From DASPJQ01 sp035299065 (GTDB lineage: Bacteria; Bacteroidota; Bacteroidia; Flavobacteriales_D; UBA2798): a stretch of 45,077 nt of DNA. The stretch covers positions 1 through 45,077 of the forward strand of contig DATGXI010000041.1 of the NCBI GenBank assembly GCA_035299065.1. The letters run 5' to 3'. Below the pieces are notes generated by a model that had not been told where the DNA came from, searched no databases, and was given only the letters and a program-made list of their open reading frames with translations. The position numbers and the translations under genes are program-made. Of the stretch, positions 1 through 7,533 are shown piece after piece (positions within the stretch are counted from its first letter, which is position 1; each line of letters begins with the position of its first letter).

Positions 1-8
1 ATAGTTGA

Positions 9-27
9 GCTTAACAGCATGTTAAGC
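9..27. other. Short perfect inverted repeat upstream of ssb
   Basis: GCTTAAC (9-15) and GTTAAGC (21-27) are perfect reverse complements around a 5-nt loop. It could be the weak end hairpin of a gene lying left of the window or an operator for the ssb-like gene at 83. There is no T-run after it, so a factor-independent terminator on the plus strand is not supported. Confidence 0.4.
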
Positions 28-82
28 ACCATTATAAAGAAAGTAAAAAACAAGTCATTAAACAATTTTTAAAATTAAGAAT

Positions 83-406
83 ATGAATAAAGTAGAATTA
101 ACAGGTTTTGCCGGGATGGATCCTGAGTTTAAAACAATAGGTGAGCATGGTAAGATGGCAAAATTTTCACTTGCTACAAGTGAGGGCTATAAAAAAGATG
201 GCCAATGGGTAAACATTACGCAATGGCATTACCTGGTCGGGTGGAATAAAATTGCCGATAAGATAACGGAGCTTGTAAAAAAAGGCAAGAAAGTAACCGT
301 GAGCGGAAAGTTAAATTACCGGACCTATGAGGATAAAGAAGGAAAAACCCAGCGCGATACACAAATAGTTGTATACAAAGTTGAGGAAGCTCCTTTGGAA
401 AAATAG
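83..406 (+). CDS. ssb: Short single-stranded DNA-binding protein (SSB paralogue)
   Basis: A 107-residue single OB-fold protein that should bind single-stranded DNA during replication, repair or recombination. The N-terminus (MNKVELTGFAG) and the blocks KMAKFSLATSEGYKKDGQW, WHYLVGW and LVKKGKKVTVSGKL are those of the bacterial SSB family. It lacks the Gly/Pro/Gln-rich linker and the acidic DDDIPF-type tip with which normal SSBs (about 150-180 residues) recruit partner proteins; it stops shortly after the OB fold with EEAPLEK. This suggests a second, accessory SSB rather than the replicative one, or one that acts without tail-mediated recruitment; that is inference. The start is the first ATG of the frame, and a strong hairpin terminator follows at 476-501, so the gene appears monocistronic. 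Confidence 0.9.
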   Translation: MNKVELTGFAGMDPEFKTIGEHGKMAKFSLATSEGYKKDGQWVNITQWHYLVGWNKIADKITELVKKGKKVTVSGKLNYRTYEDKEGKTQRDTQIVVYKVEEAPLEK

Positions 407-475
407 TCCTGGATAATCCATACATGTGAGGTTAGTGAAACATGGTGTTAAAACGATGTTTGGATCCAGGAAAAG

Positions 476-502
476 AAACCCCGGTTGCATGGCCGGGGTT
501 TT
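476..502 (+). terminator. Rho-independent terminator after ssb
   Basis: AAACCCCGG (476-484) pairs with CCGGGGTTT (493-501) around an 8-nt loop, followed by further T residues. It lies 70 nt after the ssb stop codon. Confidence 0.75.
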
Positions 503-509
503 ATCTTTC

Positions 510-550
510 AGTACATAGATGTGAGTACATAGTACAAAGAGAGTACGTAG
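510..550. repeat. Four short direct repeats of AGTACATAG type
   Basis: AGTACATAG occurs at 510-518 and 524-532, followed by the variants AGTACAAAG (531-539) and AGTACGTAG (542-550). The cluster sits between the ssb terminator and the four-helix-bundle gene. Function unknown; it could be a binding array or a remnant of an insertion of the downstream gene. Confidence 0.6.
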
Positions 551-580
551 AGATTAAATACAAATTAAAAAGCAAGTATT

Positions 581-946
581 ATGCATAAAATAAAAGACTT
601 AAAAATATGGATCCGTTCAAAGGAGTTGGCGGTGAATGTTTATAAGGCAACAGGTAATTTTCCTACTGAAGAAAGGTTTGGGCTTACATCGCAAATAAGA
701 AAAGCGTCTGTTTCTATACCATCCAATATTTCAGAGGGAGCCGGAAGAAATTCCAGGAAAGAGTTTTCTTATTTTATTGGAATAGCTTTGGGGTCATTGT
801 TTGACTTGCAAACACAACTGATTCTGGCAAACAGGTTAAAAATGATAGATGAGGAAACAACCAGACCTCTTCTTGATGAAATTGAAGCGTTGCGAAAAAT
901 GAAATATGCGCTGCAGCAAAAATTTACGCAGACCCCCCACATCTAA
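581..946 (+). CDS. Four-helix-bundle protein (S23 / 23S rRNA intervening-sequence protein family)
   Basis: A 121-residue, mostly helical protein matching the family of small four-helix-bundle proteins first seen as ORFs inside 23S rRNA intervening sequences and related in fold to Avd of diversity-generating retroelements. Recognisable blocks are KIKDLKIWIRSKELAVNVYKA near the N-terminus, the central QIRKASVSIPSNISEGAGR (roughly residues 46-64) and FSYFIGIALGSLFDLQTQL. Family members form pentameric barrels that can bind nucleic acid, but their cellular role away from rRNA or DGRs is unknown. No 23S rRNA, reverse transcriptase or template repeat is present here, so it is a stand-alone copy. 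The upstream AGTACATAG repeats may have arrived with it (inference). Confidence 0.85.
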   Translation: MHKIKDLKIWIRSKELAVNVYKATGNFPTEERFGLTSQIRKASVSIPSNISEGAGRNSRKEFSYFIGIALGSLFDLQTQLILANRLKMIDEETTRPLLDEIEALRKMKYALQQKFTQTPHI

Positions 947-1026
947 ACCATCTCTTTACTCTCTCTGTATTCATAACCAAACATTTTCCCATCACGTACC
1001 AATAATTTCTTAATTTTACTACGTCA

Positions 1027-1812
1027 ATGAACCAACCTGCAGCAAAAAAAATCAGTACAGCCAGGCGCATTATTTTGCCCGTGGCGGTGAGCCTGCTGCT
1101 TGTTGGCATTTGGCAAATTACCTGTTTGACAGAAATTTTTCCGCATTACATGCTGCCCACCCCGGCAGATGTGTTTGCCAGCCTGCAGGAAGAATTTGCA
1201 ACCGGTCGCCTGCTGAATGACATTGTTGCCAGCATGTGGCGCATAACAGTGGGATTTATTTTATCGGCTATTTTGGCCATACCCGTTGGCCTGTGGTTAG
1301 GGAATCACCTTATGATGCGCGTGGCTTTTTCACCCATGCTCAATTTTTTCAGGTTCCTGTCGCCACTGGCCTGGATTCCATTTGCCATCCTGTGGTTTCA
1401 TATTGGTGATAAGCCTGCTATATTTTTAATTTTTCTGGCAACTTTTTTCCCACTTGTGATTTCAACCATGAGCGCGGTGGCAAACATTCCCAGCATTTAT
1501 TACCGGGTGGCAAAAGATTATAATTACAAAGGACGCGAATTGCTTACCAAGGTGACCTTACCAGCGGTTTTACCACAAATCATTACCGGTTTGCGTGTAA
1601 GTTATGGCATTGCCTGGGTAGTAATTGTTGCAGCCGAAATGGTGGGTTGCCAGGACGGGTTGGGATATGGAATTTGGGACGCACGCAACGGTTTGCGTCT
1701 TGACACAGCGGTTTCTTACATGATTGTTATTGGAACGCTGGGCGTATTGGTTGACCGCCTGCTTGCCCAACTCACAAAAATGCCTAATGTAAAGTGGGGA
1801 TATGAGCGCTAA
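1027..1812 (+). CDS. ABC transporter permease, nitrate/sulfonate/taurine type (SsuC/TauC family)
   Basis: A 261-residue integral membrane subunit of an ABC importer, with about six hydrophobic segments. The cytoplasmic coupling loop is clear in the block from VAKDYNYKGRELLTKVTLPA to VLPQIITGLRVSYG, with the LP..LP.I..GLR.S.G pattern of the SsuC/TauC/NrtB branch. The frame ends 11 nt inside the next gene, the ATPase at 1802, so the two are translationally coupled. Substrate is not predictable: this branch moves nitrate, sulfonates, taurine, thiamine precursors or riboflavin. No periplasmic binding protein gene lies within the window nearby, so the substrate-binding partner must be elsewhere. 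Confidence 0.88.
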   Translation: MNQPAAKKISTARRIILPVAVSLLLVGIWQITCLTEIFPHYMLPTPADVFASLQEEFATGRLLNDIVASMWRITVGFILSAILAIPVGLWLGNHLMMRVAFSPMLNFFRFLSPLAWIPFAILWFHIGDKPAIFLIFLATFFPLVISTMSAVANIPSIYYRVAKDYNYKGRELLTKVTLPAVLPQIITGLRVSYGIAWVVIVAAEMVGCQDGLGYGIWDARNGLRLDTAVSYMIVIGTLGVLVDRLLAQLTKMPNVKWGYER

Positions 1813-2548
1813 CCTAACTAACATAGCACTAACGTTAACCAACGTGTCGCACAGTTATGGCGATGTGCATGTATTAAACAATCTTGATCTTACGGTAAAG
1901 CAAGGTGAGTTGGTTGTTTTGGTAGGCCCAAGTGGTTGCGGTAAAACCACGCTGCTAAATGTATTGTCAGGTTTTATTAAGCCCGTGAGCGGAACGGTTA
2001 AACACCACGGTGTGATTCGCACCGTATACCAGCAGGATGGGCTTTTCCCATGGCTTACAGTTGCTGAAAACATAGGCATGGGCTTGCGTGAAGTAAAAAA
2101 TGAAACGCAACGCAAAAAGGAGCTGGATGAATTATTTGAGCTCATCCATTTAAAAGGTTTTGAAAATCATTACCCCCACGAACTCTCAGGCGGCATGAAA
2201 CAACGTGTAGAAATTGCTCGTGCATTGGCAGGACATTCTGATATTTTATTGATGGATGAGCCTTTTTCAGCCCTTGATTACCAAACGCGCTTGCGCATGC
2301 GTACGGAGTTAATCAGGTTGCTTAAGGAACGCAACCGTACCGTGGTTTTTGTCACGCATGATATTGAGGAAGCAGCGCAGCTGGCTGACCGTGTGTTGGT
2401 TTTATCCAATCGTCCGGCTCACATAAGCAAAGAGCTGGTTATTGATGCACCCAAGCCACGCGAATCCACAAACCCGGCAGTTATCAATGCCATGGATCAG
2501 GTGTTAAAACAATTGGGCCTGCACGTTAATGCAGGAACCGGTTTTTAA
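1802..2548 (+). CDS. ABC transporter ATP-binding protein (SsuB/TauB family)
   Basis: A 248-residue nucleotide-binding subunit that powers the permease encoded immediately upstream. All motifs are present: Walker A GPSGCGKTT (42-50), Q-loop around VYQQDG (75-80), signature LSGGMKQR (128-135), Walker B ILLMDEP (148-154) and the switch His in VTHD (H186). Length and the LFPWLTVAENI stretch after the Q-loop are typical of the nitrate/sulfonate/taurine importer branch. Its ATG lies inside the 3' end of the permease gene (11-nt overlap), indicating one operon. No binding-protein gene follows. Confidence 0.93.
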   Translation: MSANLTNIALTLTNVSHSYGDVHVLNNLDLTVKQGELVVLVGPSGCGKTTLLNVLSGFIKPVSGTVKHHGVIRTVYQQDGLFPWLTVAENIGMGLREVKNETQRKKELDELFELIHLKGFENHYPHELSGGMKQRVEIARALAGHSDILLMDEPFSALDYQTRLRMRTELIRLLKERNRTVVFVTHDIEEAAQLADRVLVLSNRPAHISKELVIDAPKPRESTNPAVINAMDQVLKQLGLHVNAGTGF

Positions 2549-2622
2549 TTTGCAAATCTTCTTTAAATTCCCGTAACAATTCTTTTTCACGTGCTCTTAA
2601 TTTTAATGCAAATGGCGTTAAT

Positions 2623-2754
2623 ATGAAAAAAGAATCGCCCACAAATAAGAAATCATCCAATGCAGGTGGCTGGAAAACCTGCGTGCGCGGGCATAAGTTC
2701 AGGGGCGCTGGCCCTTGCCCGGTTTGTTGGCCTGGAGGTAACAAAAGGAAATGA
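2623..2754 (+). CDS. 43-residue Cys-rich mini-protein (zinc-ribbon-like CPVCW motif)
   Basis: A short ORF in the 273-nt gap between the ABC ATPase and the next gene. It begins MKKESPTNKK, then has GGWKTCVRGHKF, RGAGPCPVCWPGG and the basic end NKRK. The Cys of KTC, the His of RGH and the CPVC pair could form one Cys3His zinc site, a rubredoxin-knuckle or HNH-like half-site. I recall very similar small WKTC.RGH.F.G.GPCP.CWPG proteins in other Bacteroidota; if so it is a real conserved family, but this needs a search. Strong codon structure, the exact CxxC spacing and the Lys-rich ends argue for a real gene. Function unknown; basic ends hint at nucleic-acid binding. An overlapping minus-strand ORF (2526-2771) is the less likely reading. 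Confidence 0.7.
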   Translation: MKKESPTNKKSSNAGGWKTCVRGHKFRGAGPCPVCWPGGNKRK

Positions 2755-2807
2755 TTTTTTAACTTAATCAATCACAAAGTTTAGTACCAGTACCTGGAAA
2801 AACCTGG

Positions 2808-2815
2808 TATTTTTG
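2808..2815 (+). promoter_or_regulatory. Bacteroidota -7 promoter element (TATTTTTG)
   Basis: Exact match to TAnnTTTG, six nt before the ATG at 2822. A transcript starting the usual 5-7 nt downstream would have essentially no leader. It also argues against the upstream TTG (2813) as the start because that codon lies within the promoter box. Confidence 0.6.
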
Positions 2816-2821
2816 CCTTAC

Positions 2822-3397
2822 ATGAGCATACGCGTTGTGTTTTATACCCCAAAAAGTAAAAAATCCCTTAACCAGGTTTTTATTGAAAATTACGAAGCGT
2901 TTCGTGATTGGTCATTGGGTGACAGCGGTTACTTTGAAATGTATTGTGCCGATGCCCAGCAATTTTTGCTTGACAATGTGACGTTGAAAAATGTGCAGGA
3001 CATGGACCGCTTTGCATTTGATGATTTGATCAATCATTTCACAGGTGATTACAGCGCCATTAATGAAACCATTTTCCAGTTTCACTGGCCCATGATGCGA
3101 TTTGATCATTATGAAGATGCAGTGAAATTAATTGAAGCAAAATGCACCAGTGATATTCAACAATTGTGGCAATTTTTAATTAAAGGACGTAGCCCATGGG
3201 ATGGGAGCCAGGGATGTTACGGGCATGACAACTATTCGCGTGTAAGTTATTGGACCGTTCAGGAGCAAGCCAATATGTACAGCACGCTAAAAAAAACCTT
3301 TGGAACCATGCAGGCCCACGATGGTATAAAATACATTTTACAAGTGCTGGAAGAAATAAAAAACGAAAATGCCGAACTGATTATGAATATTGGTTAA
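2822..3397 (+). CDS. Conserved-looking hypothetical protein, 191 residues
   Basis: I do not recognise this family. The product is soluble with no signal peptide, rich in aromatic residues and His, with blocks such as FIENYEAFRDWSLG near the N-terminus, INETIFQFHWPMMRFDHYED in the centre, and GSQGCYGHDNYSRVSYWTVQE after residue 130; the C-terminus is a Lys/Glu-rich helix. The start is placed at the ATG at 2822; the frame extends to a TTG nine nt upstream, but that lies inside the TATTTTTG promoter box. It stands alone between the mini-protein gene and the large secreted protein gene, with no partner to suggest a role. Confidence 0.75.
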   Translation: MSIRVVFYTPKSKKSLNQVFIENYEAFRDWSLGDSGYFEMYCADAQQFLLDNVTLKNVQDMDRFAFDDLINHFTGDYSAINETIFQFHWPMMRFDHYEDAVKLIEAKCTSDIQQLWQFLIKGRSPWDGSQGCYGHDNYSRVSYWTVQEQANMYSTLKKTFGTMQAHDGIKYILQVLEEIKNENAELIMNIG

Positions 3398-3552
3398 AAT
3401 GAAACGCTGGATAAATCTGCCGGTTAATTCAACCTGCCGGAATCAATTAAGTTTTTCCCAGGAAACAAAAAGGGTGAAAATACGTGTGAAAATTAAAAAA
3501 TCATTAATTTAGCAAACCAATAACCGCGTAAAGAAACCTTTATTTAATTGCA

Positions 3553-5709
3553 TTGACCAGGCTGTTTAGGCATACCTGTATTCTTGTGTTGTTTTTTACA
3601 TCATGCGTGGGTGTAAAGGCCCAGTCATACCCTGTACAGGCCTTTGTGCAATTAACTCCACCCTATACCGGGTACTTACCTGACTATGCCGATCCGTTTA
3701 ACGAGCAAATGAAAATCATTTTAACGCTGAATGATTTTAGTGTTCCATCCTATGCTGTAAAATTAAAATTCAGCATTACCGGTGAGGGATTTTCAATGGT
3801 TACCAAACCGTTTCTTGTATTACCGGCCATTGAATTAACTCCGGGTATACCTGTGCAAATAAGCGGAGCCGACCTTGCTCCTTACCTGAGTACAATTAAC
3901 CTTGACATTACCGGGCTCAGTACAACAGCCTATGAAACGCACAAAGTTTTGCCTGAGGGCATGTATACCATATGTGTTGAAGCGTTTGATTATTTTAGTG
4001 TGACCCCCGTTAAATTAAGTAACGAAGCGTGTACACAGGCATGGTTTGCTTTGTTTGAACCACCCCTGCTCAATACGCCTTTTTGTGGTACGGATGTAAC
4101 GCCACTGTCACCTCAAACTATTTTTTTTAACTGGAGCCCCCTGCACATGAGTTCACCATATGCGCTTACGAATACCGAATACCAGTTTGAATTGTTTGAG
4201 GTGCGTCCACCGGGAACAAATCCCAACATTGTAGCCACAACCACACTTCCCATTTTTGTGCAAACAACTACCAATACATTTTTAAACTATGGTGTAATTG
4301 ATCCACTGCTGCAAACAGGTATGCAATATGTGTGGAGGGTAAAGGCTTATGATATCAATGGAAGAACTTCGTTTAAGAATAACGGGTACAGCCAGGTATG
4401 TACCTTTAATTATGGCAACATTGCATCGGCAATTTCAGGCGATGTTACCCTAACACTTACAGCCTCTACTGTTGGCCCACGTGTTGGGGCTGCCAATTGG
4501 AATGCATCAGCCTCATTTACACACTATACGTTGGAAGTACGTAAAACAGGAAATTCATCGTACACCTGGTTTCCTTACACGTATAATGCGGGATCAGGAA
4601 AACTAACCGGACTTGAGCCCAACACGCAATATGAATGCCGCGTAAAAGGTCATAACGGAACAGTTGAAAGCAATTACAGCAACATTGCCAGTTTTACAAC
4701 CTTGCCATTGGTTGACTACAGTTGCAATTCAACCATGGCTCCTCCAGTACAAACCGGTGCGCCTGCTCTTCAAAATTTACCAGTAGGCGGCATTGTAAAC
4801 ACCGGGCAGTTTGAAATGCGCGTTACCAGTGTAATTGTAAAAAATGGCCCCGGTGTGTGGACAGGTTACGGAAAAATCCAGGTTCCATTTGCACTGTTAA
4901 ACTTAACCGTGTTTTTTGATCACATGCAGGTTGACGAGAACATGACCATGCGCAATGGGAAAGTAATTGCATTAACCGAAGGTGTTGACCAATGGGCCGC
5001 AGGCGCTATGGACAATACCTACAATTTTGGCGAGCCCGACTATTACGTGAACTCCAATGTTGACAGCGTTGTATTAAACGGTAATACCATCCTAATTTAC
5101 ACCGATGAAGGTCCAATTACAATCAATTACCCAGGCGGAAATTACGTGATTGAAGATGAAAATGGTGATCAATGGATTGTTTATCCGGATGGCACCGTGG
5201 TGTATCAACCCGTGGTTCCGCACATTGAATTGAGCGATGGCGAAAAACTGGTTTACCAAAGGGCCATGCGGCAGTTAAGGCAGGAACATACCAAATCAGT
5301 GGTTGATCAAAGGGCAATCGATTACCAGGCATCGCTCATTGCGGTAGGAAATAAATTACAGGAAACAACCGGTAAAAATTATTTAAATGCCGATACGAGT
5401 AAGCGACAAGGTTTTATGTTGATGGAAGAAGAGAGTGGTTCAACCATGCAAAGCGGGTACAGCGAGGTAAATGAATTCAGGGACAAACGCAGAAACTATT
5501 ACATGTCAAAACAATTGCATGCCATGGCAAAAAACAATTTGTCAACCGGTGAATACGATTTTCTGGCCAATAAAACAAGTGTAAACGGGCAGCCATCCTA
5601 TTTATACATAAGGCAGCATATAGCCAATATGGCTATTGAGGAACTGGTTGAAAATGTAAAGCAATCCATTGTAGACATGGTATTGATGAATATTGACGAA
5701 AGGTATTAG
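3553..5709 (+). CDS. Large secreted protein with fibronectin type III-like domains (TANFOR-like N-terminus)
   Basis: A 718-residue exported protein. The first ~23 residues form a Sec signal peptide ending VGVKAQ. Residues ~25-170 (AFVQLTPPYTGYLPDYADP onward) resemble the TANFOR repeat domain described from Tannerella forsythia, and a beta-sandwich region follows. A fibronectin type III domain is clear at about 295-380 (LTGLEPNTQYECRVKG...SNYSNIASFTTLP). The C-terminal third is charged and helical and has no recognisable T9SS tail. The start is a TTG, the only start codon upstream of the signal peptide after an in-frame stop at 3529; a near-consensus -7 box (TAATTTAG, 3505-3512) lies 40 nt upstream. 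Likely surface or periplasmic, perhaps adhesion or envelope structure; the role is inferred only from domains. Confidence 0.75.
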   Translation: MTRLFRHTCILVLFFTSCVGVKAQSYPVQAFVQLTPPYTGYLPDYADPFNEQMKIILTLNDFSVPSYAVKLKFSITGEGFSMVTKPFLVLPAIELTPGIPVQISGADLAPYLSTINLDITGLSTTAYETHKVLPEGMYTICVEAFDYFSVTPVKLSNEACTQAWFALFEPPLLNTPFCGTDVTPLSPQTIFFNWSPLHMSSPYALTNTEYQFELFEVRPPGTNPNIVATTTLPIFVQTTTNTFLNYGVIDPLLQTGMQYVWRVKAYDINGRTSFKNNGYSQVCTFNYGNIASAISGDVTLTLTASTVGPRVGAANWNASASFTHYTLEVRKTGNSSYTWFPYTYNAGSGKLTGLEPNTQYECRVKGHNGTVESNYSNIASFTTLPLVDYSCNSTMAPPVQTGAPALQNLPVGGIVNTGQFEMRVTSVIVKNGPGVWTGYGKIQVPFALLNLTVFFDHMQVDENMTMRNGKVIALTEGVDQWAAGAMDNTYNFGEPDYYVNSNVDSVVLNGNTILIYTDEGPITINYPGGNYVIEDENGDQWIVYPDGTVVYQPVVPHIELSDGEKLVYQRAMRQLRQEHTKSVVDQRAIDYQASLIAVGNKLQETTGKNYLNADTSKRQGFMLMEEESGSTMQSGYSEVNEFRDKRRNYYMSKQLHAMAKNNLSTGEYDFLANKTSVNGQPSYLYIRQHIANMAIEELVENVKQSIVDMVLMNIDERY

Positions 5710-5804
5710 TAAAATTAACTATATAAAAGCCTGAGTCAGTTTCACGACACGAAAGAAATTTTGCGGGATCCTTCATCTGTTTAAATTCCGTGTTCCAATT
5801 CCAC

Positions 5805-6365
5805 TCACGCGTATTTATTGGATTCGTTAACCGCTTTTTTTAACGAGCCTAGATATTTTTCGGCCATCTTAAATTGAAATTCATTCACCAGTTTAAATTG
5901 GAATCCAAAATTACCGGTTTTGGTTTCCCATGCCACAAAATTTTCTTCGCCCGTTCTCACGGTCATTCTTCCCTGCAGGGTTAAAAGATCTTCGGTGCGG
6001 TCTTCGGCTTCATAATCTTTAATAACATAGTTTAACCGGGTAATTTCCTTTACCGGAAAAACCAAGTGTTGTTGGCCGGTGCGTTTAACAAGTATTTCAT
6101 GGTCAGTAAAACGAATGATGCCTGCTTTATCATCCGGATTTGAGACCATATAGGTAAACAACGGGATAACGACTAAAGGGCCACTGATTCCTAAAATTGT
6201 CCATTTAACATCGCCATTTGGAAAAAATAAACTAACAGCAACACCCGCCACACCTAAAATAAAAAAGTAACCCATGACCCTGCGCCATTTCGGCTGGGGC
6301 TTGTCCTCGAGTATGGGCAAAATTATATCGTTGTTAATGGGTTTTGGCCTGGGTTTATCACGCAT
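5805..6365 (-). CDS. Small membrane protein with PH-like cytoplasmic domain, unknown function
   Basis: A 186-residue protein with a Pro/Lys-rich N-terminus, two adjacent membrane segments at about residues 31-48 and 54-74 (GYFFILGVAGVAVSLFF and ILGISGPLVVIPLFTYMV), and a C-terminal soluble domain of about 105 residues whose strand pattern (IIRFTDHEILVKRT, LVFPVKEITRLNYVI) resembles bacterial PH-like domains. It follows the gene at 6407 on the same strand with a 41-nt gap and probably shares its transcript. The layout of two membrane helices plus a PH-like tail recurs in the unrelated-looking gene at 22468. No specific function can be given. Confidence 0.7.
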   Translation of the reverse strand: MRDKPRPKPINNDIILPILEDKPQPKWRRVMGYFFILGVAGVAVSLFFPNGDVKWTILGISGPLVVIPLFTYMVSNPDDKAGIIRFTDHEILVKRTGQQHLVFPVKEITRLNYVIKDYEAEDRTEDLLTLQGRMTVRTGEENFVAWETKTGNFGFQFKLVNEFQFKMAEKYLGSLKKAVNESNKYA

Positions 6366-6406
6366 TCAACTAAATTAATTAAATTATTTTATTACAGCTA
6401 AACGTG

Positions 6407-6862
6407 TTACAATTCCTCCACCCAATCAACCAGTTTTTTCAAACTCCCGGTTAATTGCTCGCTTTTGTTCCAGGTAAAATGTTTGCCGTTAGTAAGACGC
6501 AGTTTATATTCACTGCCATCAAGCAAAACACCTTCCAGTTTAGCTGGTTTTTTCATTGGAAAGCTCATGTACTCAAAAATCATTTCGGCTTGCATGCGGT
6601 CTAGCACCCGTGTATGATCGCGCATAATGATGTGGTCAAGGTCATAAAGCACAATGTTATCCCGTTGTTTGGGCGGAAACCAAATGCGTTTAATGAGGCG
6701 CATCTTGCTCCCGTCAGGCACCACAAAAATGGCGCGCACACTCAGCAACAACGAATGCACTTCGGTAAACACCAATACAGGCGCATGGTGACCGGGCGCT
6801 AGTTCAAGGCAACGTACTAATTCCTTCCTGAAATCATCGGCATTGGTTGTGATACGGCCCAT
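6407..6862 (-). CDS. Hypothetical protein, 151 residues
   Basis: Not recognised. A soluble alpha/beta protein without signal peptide or membrane segment. Visible blocks are PVLVFTEVHSLLLSVRAIF at about 28-46, DNIVLYDLDHIIMRDH at about 68-83 and a C-terminal LKKLVDWVEEL helix. The ATG at 6862 is five nt from a perfect TAACTTTG -7 element, supporting both the start and a near-leaderless message. It is the first gene of a probable two-gene unit with the membrane protein at 5805. Confidence 0.7.
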   Translation of the reverse strand: MGRITTNADDFRKELVRCLELAPGHHAPVLVFTEVHSLLLSVRAIFVVPDGSKMRLIKRIWFPPKQRDNIVLYDLDHIIMRDHTRVLDRMQAEMIFEYMSFPMKKPAKLEGVLLDGSEYKLRLTNGKHFTWNKSEQLTGSLKKLVDWVEEL

Positions 6863-6866
6863 GAGT

Positions 6867-6874
6867 CAAAGTTA
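6867..6874 (-). promoter_or_regulatory. -7 promoter element TAACTTTG (minus strand)
   Basis: Exact TAnnTTTG match with only four nt between it and the start codon at 6862, so the transcript would be leaderless or nearly so. Confidence 0.55.
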
Positions 6875-6975
6875 AAAAGTTTTTAGTTTGCCGCATTAGA
6901 AATGCATGGCCTGATAGTTAAAGTGGCATAATTTTCATGCGAACAGTATTCAGTAACGTATAATTTATTTTTTTC

Positions 6976-6983
6976 TATATTTG
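6976..6983 (+). promoter_or_regulatory. -7 promoter element TATATTTG
   Basis: Exact TAnnTTTG match 15 nt before the ATG at 6999. A TTG start at 6981 would lie inside this box, which decides in favour of the ATG. Confidence 0.6.
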
Positions 6984-6998
6984 GGTTTAAACAAAGGC

Positions 6999-7484
6999 AT
7001 GAAAGCACAGGGCAAAACGGTTAAAGATATTTTACTCAATCTACCTGAAGACAGGCTTGAACCGTTTAATAAATTACACGATGTAATCATGAAAAACCTG
7101 CCCAAAGGATTTGAACCGGGTATTAGTTATGGTGGTCTTGGTTATGTTATCCCTCATAAATTGTATCCACCGGGCTACCATTGCAATCCTGCCGAGCCTT
7201 TGCCCTTTGCAGGCATTGCCTCGCAAAAAGGTTCTATTAATTTTTACCACATGGGCGTGTATGCCGATCCGAAACTCCTTAAATGGTTTGTAAGCGAATA
7301 TCCCAAACACAGCAAACAAAAACTGGACATGGGTAAAAGTTGTGTGCGGTTTAAGAAAATAGAAGAAATTCCCTATAAACTGATTGGCGAATTGATGAAA
7401 AAAGTAAGTGCAAAGGAGTGGATTGATACGTATGAAAAGAATATTCACCCCAAAGGACGTAAGGTCGCAAAAGCAAAAAAGTAA
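6999..7484 (+). CDS. DUF1801 domain protein
   Basis: A 161-residue protein of the DUF1801 (YdhG-like) family: an N-terminal helix pair (TVKDILLNLPEDRLEPFNKLHDVI), a sheet with GFEPGISYGGLGYVIPH, SQKGSINFYHMGVYADP and the conserved LDMGKSCVRFKKIEEIP near residue 120. The small C-terminal tail GRKVAKAKK is basic. The biochemical role of the family is unknown. The start is the ATG at 6999. The next gene, 49 nt downstream, encodes a second DUF1801 protein of a different subtype, so the two may be co-transcribed. Confidence 0.82.
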   Translation: MKAQGKTVKDILLNLPEDRLEPFNKLHDVIMKNLPKGFEPGISYGGLGYVIPHKLYPPGYHCNPAEPLPFAGIASQKGSINFYHMGVYADPKLLKWFVSEYPKHSKQKLDMGKSCVRFKKIEEIPYKLIGELMKKVSAKEWIDTYEKNIHPKGRKVAKAKK

Positions 7485-7533
7485 ATTTTATTCCTGCATT
7501 GTTACGTAGTGGTTAAAAATAAATACAATAGTT

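Noticed and set aside
510..550. CRISPR-like array
   Set aside because: Repeats are only 9 nt with spacings of 0-6 nt and no cas genes are present.
581..946. Diversity-generating retroelement accessory gene (avd)
   Set aside because: The fold is related, but there is no reverse transcriptase, template repeat or variable repeat in the window.
2526..2771. Minus-strand ORF of 81 codons opposite the mini-protein
   Set aside because: It lacks a promoter and has an irregular composition; the plus-strand 43-codon ORF has the specific CxxC pattern, so the minus-strand frame is taken as its shadow.
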